Assembly (NCBI GenBank): GCA_946530775.1
Contig: CAMNAH010000070.1
Span: 1-6,359, forward strand
DNA from: an uncultured Coriobacteriales bacterium
GTDB taxonomy: Bacteria; Actinomycetota; Coriobacteriia; Coriobacteriales; Atopobiaceae
Direction: 5' to 3'
DNA: 6,359 nucleotides
A program made the translations under genes and the position numbers. The notes under the pieces were generated by a model. It saw only the letters and a list, made by a program, of their open reading frames with translations, made no database searches and was not told where the DNA came from. Positions 4,551 through 6,359 of this stretch are shown here, in pieces; within the stretch, counting starts at the first letter, position 1; each line of letters starts with the position of its first letter.

Positions 4551-5784
4551 TGAACACCTTCCAAACAGATTCGAGACCCGCGATGAGGCGGTCGATATCG
4601 GCGGCATCGTTGTAGAGCGCGACGCTCGCGCGGCACGTGGAGCTCTCGCCCAGGCGCTTGAGCAACGGCTCGGCGCAATGATGGCCGGCGCGGATGCAGA
4701 CGTTGTGCATATCGAGAAGCGACGAGACGTCGTGCGGGTGGATGTTCCTCACGTTGAAGGAGACGGCGCCGATGTGGCGGCTGCCGTCGACGGGGCCCAC
4801 GATATCGACGAAGGGCAGCGATACGAGGGCATCCGTGAGGGCGATGGCGAGCAAGCGCTCGCGCTCCTCGACGGCCTCCATGCCGATCTGCTCGAGGTAG
4901 GCGATGGCCTCCCCCAGCGCGACGATGCCGGCGCCGTCCTGTGTGCCCGCCTCGAACTTGGCGGGAAGCGGCGCCCACACGGCACCCTGCTCGGAGACGG
5001 AGTCGATCATCTCGCCGCCGGTGAGGAAGGGCGGCATGGCCTCGAGGAGGTCGCGTTTTCCCCAGAGGACGCCGATACCCATGGGGGAGAGCATCTTGTG
5101 GCCGGAGAAGGCGAGGAAGTCGATGCCGAGCTCGGCCACGTTCACGGGGATGTGCGGCACGGACTGCGCGCCGTCCACGATGCAGACGGCACCTACGGCA
5201 TGGGCGCGCGCGGCGATGTCGCGCACGTCGTTCTCCACGCCGAGCACGTTCGAGACCTGCGTGACCGAGACGATTTTGGTGCGCGGGCCGATCTTTTCGA
5301 GCTCGGAGGCGGGGATGCGGTAGTCCTCGTCGAGGTAGAGATAGACGAGCTTGGCGCCGCGCTCAGCGCAGATCTGCTGCCAGGGGATGAGGTTGGAGTG
5401 GTGCTCCATGATGGAGATGACCACCTCGTCGCCCTCGTTGAGCAACATCCTGCCCAACGAGCGTGCCACGAGGTTGAGCGATTCGCTCGTGTTGCGCGTG
5501 AAGATGATCTCGTGCATATCGGATGCGCCGATGAAGCGCGCGGTACGGGCGCGAGCGTCGTCGATGGCGGCGGTCGCCTCGACCGAGAGCCGGTAGAGGC
5601 CGCGCAGGGCGTTCGCGTTCATGGTCTCGTAGAAGCGCCTCTGCGCATCGAGCACGCGGGCAGGGCGCTGCGAGGTGGCGGCGCTGTCGAGATAGGCGAT
5701 CTCGGGATTCGAGGCGAGCAGCGGGAAGTCGCCCTTGAAGGGGTTCTCCTGGATGCTCGCGAGCTCTGAGGCGGTAAGCGCCAT
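4543..5784 (-). CDS. sufS: SufS, group II cysteine desulfurase
   Basis: A 413-residue cytosolic PLP enzyme that converts L-cysteine to L-alanine and leaves a persulfide on its active-site cysteine for Fe-S cluster building. PLP-pocket signs are EHHSNLIPW (His128/129, ring stacking), VDGAQSVPH (Asp204, pyridine nitrogen) and SGHKMLSPMGIGVL (Lys230, Schiff base). The catalytic Cys370 lies in RAGHHCAEPLL, the short-loop form typical of group II SufS and unlike the longer loop of IscS/NifS. TCRASVALYN near the C-terminus is also characteristic. The length matches the usual 405-415. ATG at 5784 has GGAGGT 6 nt upstream, inside the sufD tail, and follows the sufD stop by 2 nt. Pairing with sufU supports this over a selenocysteine-lyase role. 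Confidence 0.96.
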   Translation of the reverse strand: MALTASELASIQENPFKGDFPLLASNPEIAYLDSAATSQRPARVLDAQRRFYETMNANALRGLYRLSVEATAAIDDARARTARFIGASDMHEIIFTRNTSESLNLVARSLGRMLLNEGDEVVISIMEHHSNLIPWQQICAERGAKLVYLYLDEDYRIPASELEKIGPRTKIVSVTQVSNVLGVENDVRDIAARAHAVGAVCIVDGAQSVPHIPVNVAELGIDFLAFSGHKMLSPMGIGVLWGKRDLLEAMPPFLTGGEMIDSVSEQGAVWAPLPAKFEAGTQDGAGIVALGEAIAYLEQIGMEAVEERERLLAIALTDALVSLPFVDIVGPVDGSRHIGAVSFNVRNIHPHDVSSLLDMHNVCIRAGHHCAEPLLKRLGESSTCRASVALYNDAADIDRLIAGLESVWKVFNG

Positions 5785-5786
5785 GG

Positions 5787-6359
5787 CTACACCTCCGCGT
5801 CCGCGAAGAAGTCGACGTCGAGGGCCTCGAGCGAATCGTTGCTCACCTCGGAGCCGAGCACGGCCTCGGCACGCAGCGTGACGGCTGCGGACGAGACGGC
5901 CTCGGGTGCATGGATGAGCGCGTCGTCGAAGATGGAGCGCATGAACAGCGCCACAGCCTCGTCCTCGGTAAGGCCGCGGTTCTGCATGTAGGCGAGTTGA
6001 TCGGGGCTGATGGCGCCGATGGTGGCGCCGTGGTTGCCGGCCACGTCCTCCTCATCGCAGAGGATGGTGGGCAGCGTCTTGTTGCGGATGTTCTCGCCCG
6101 CGATGAGCACGGTCTCGGCCTCGTTGCCCTGCGATCCCTTGGCGCCGTGCACGAGGTCGATCGTCTCGCGCAGCGTCTTGGAGGCACCCTCGCCGAGCAT
6201 GCCCGAGACGGTCATGTCCTCGCGGGTGTTGCGGCCGCGGGCGCGCACGAGGTGGTTGATGTCGAGCAGCTCATCGTTGCCCACCAGGTAGCGGCAGGAC
6301 AGCTCGAAGGCGGAATCGTCGCCTGCGAGCTCGCAGGCCATGCCCGCCGCACCGCGGGC
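5787..6359 (-). CDS. sufD: SufD, Fe-S cluster assembly scaffold subunit, 5'-truncated by window edge
   Basis: The C-terminal 190 residues are visible; the frame runs off the right edge (ARGAAGMACELAGDD...) and the Met at 6341 is internal. SufD forms the SufB-SufC2-SufD scaffold. The visible part belongs to the beta-helix core: GNDELLDINHLVRARGRNT, then IRNKTLPTILCDEEDVAGN, then HGATIGAISPDQLAYMQNRGL, then a helical tail ending FFADAEV. HGATIG marks SufD rather than SufB, which has an H-E-A-T version there. Its His corresponds to E. coli SufD His360, implicated in cluster assembly with SufB Cys405. The neighbouring E. coli Cys358 is Gly here, as I recall for several Gram-positive SufDs. The stop TAG at 5789-5787 is 2 nt before sufS. 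sufB and sufC are expected immediately upstream, beyond the window. Confidence 0.92.
   Translation of the reverse strand, partial: ARGAAGMACELAGDDSAFELSCRYLVGNDELLDINHLVRARGRNTREDMTVSGMLGEGASKTLRETIDLVHGAKGSQGNEAETVLIAGENIRNKTLPTILCDEEDVAGNHGATIGAISPDQLAYMQNRGLTEDEAVALFMRSIFDDALIHAPEAVSSAAVTLRAEAVLGSEVSNDSLEALDVDFFADAEV

Noticed and set aside
4678..5769. 363-codon plus-strand open frame antisense to sufS
   Set aside because: A compositional shadow rich in Asp/His/Val/Gly. sufS on the other strand is intact and unambiguous.
1..6359. Look-alike GC-rich bases at the two window ends (GCCCGC at the left, GCGGGC at the right)
   Set aside because: Both lie inside coding sequences that run off the edges. 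A 6-base complementarity is expected by chance at this GC content and reflects where the window was cut.
1..6359. CRISPR array, tRNA/rRNA, insertion sequence, prophage or toxin-antitoxin genes
   Set aside because: No regularly spaced repeats, clover-leaf sequence, transposase or integrase motifs, or small unexplained gene pairs were seen. Every stretch over 300 bases is covered by a recognised gene.

Overview
The window looks like chromosomal DNA of a GC-rich, Gram-positive anaerobe, most probably a Coriobacteriia (Collinsella-like) actinobacterium. That assignment is an inference from four things: strong G/C bias at third codon positions, a SufU-type (not IscU) Fe-S system, a Gram-positive-type class IIB fructose-bisphosphate aldolase, and a CofE-like protein of the kind I know from Firmicutes and Coriobacteria. 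No mobile element, CRISPR array, tRNA or rRNA is visible, and I found no clear new multi-gene system. The gene content is core metabolism.

Layout, left to right. (1) 1-1026, plus strand: the 3' part of a CofE-like (F420-0:L-glutamate ligase family) gene, open at the left window edge. (2) 1027-1162: a convergent gap holding a perfect 13-bp-stem palindrome and a separate 80-nt long-rod inverted repeat. (3) 1163-2554, minus: an M18 metallo-aminopeptidase. (4) 2555-2673: a divergent promoter region. (5) 2674-3546, plus: class II fructose-1,6-bisphosphate aldolase. (6) 3547-3658: a second convergent gap, with a strong intrinsic terminator flanked by two more copies of the palindrome seen in the first gap. 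(7) 3659-6359, minus: the tail of a suf operon in the order sufD (cut by the right edge) - sufS - sufU - Rrf2/IscR-type regulator. Its junctions are 2 nt apart, overlapping by 8 nt, and 1 nt apart.

How the genes work together. SufS removes sulfur from cysteine as a persulfide. SufU is its zinc-dependent sulfur acceptor. SufD belongs to the SufBCD scaffold on which the cluster is built; sufB and sufC should lie just beyond the right edge. The Rrf2 protein carries a cysteine cluster spaced as in IscR and is the obvious candidate for cluster-sensing feedback. The aldolase (glycolysis/gluconeogenesis), the peptidase (peptide turnover) and the CofE-like ligase are independent housekeeping units.

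The most notable non-coding signal is the palindrome with core TAGGGGAGTAYCCCC. It occurs three times, always in the same orientation, only in the two gaps between converging genes, and not in the divergent promoter gap. Next come the long-rod inverted repeat after the aminopeptidase gene, an unusual Cys set in the Rrf2 regulator, and the CofE-like protein of unclear substrate.
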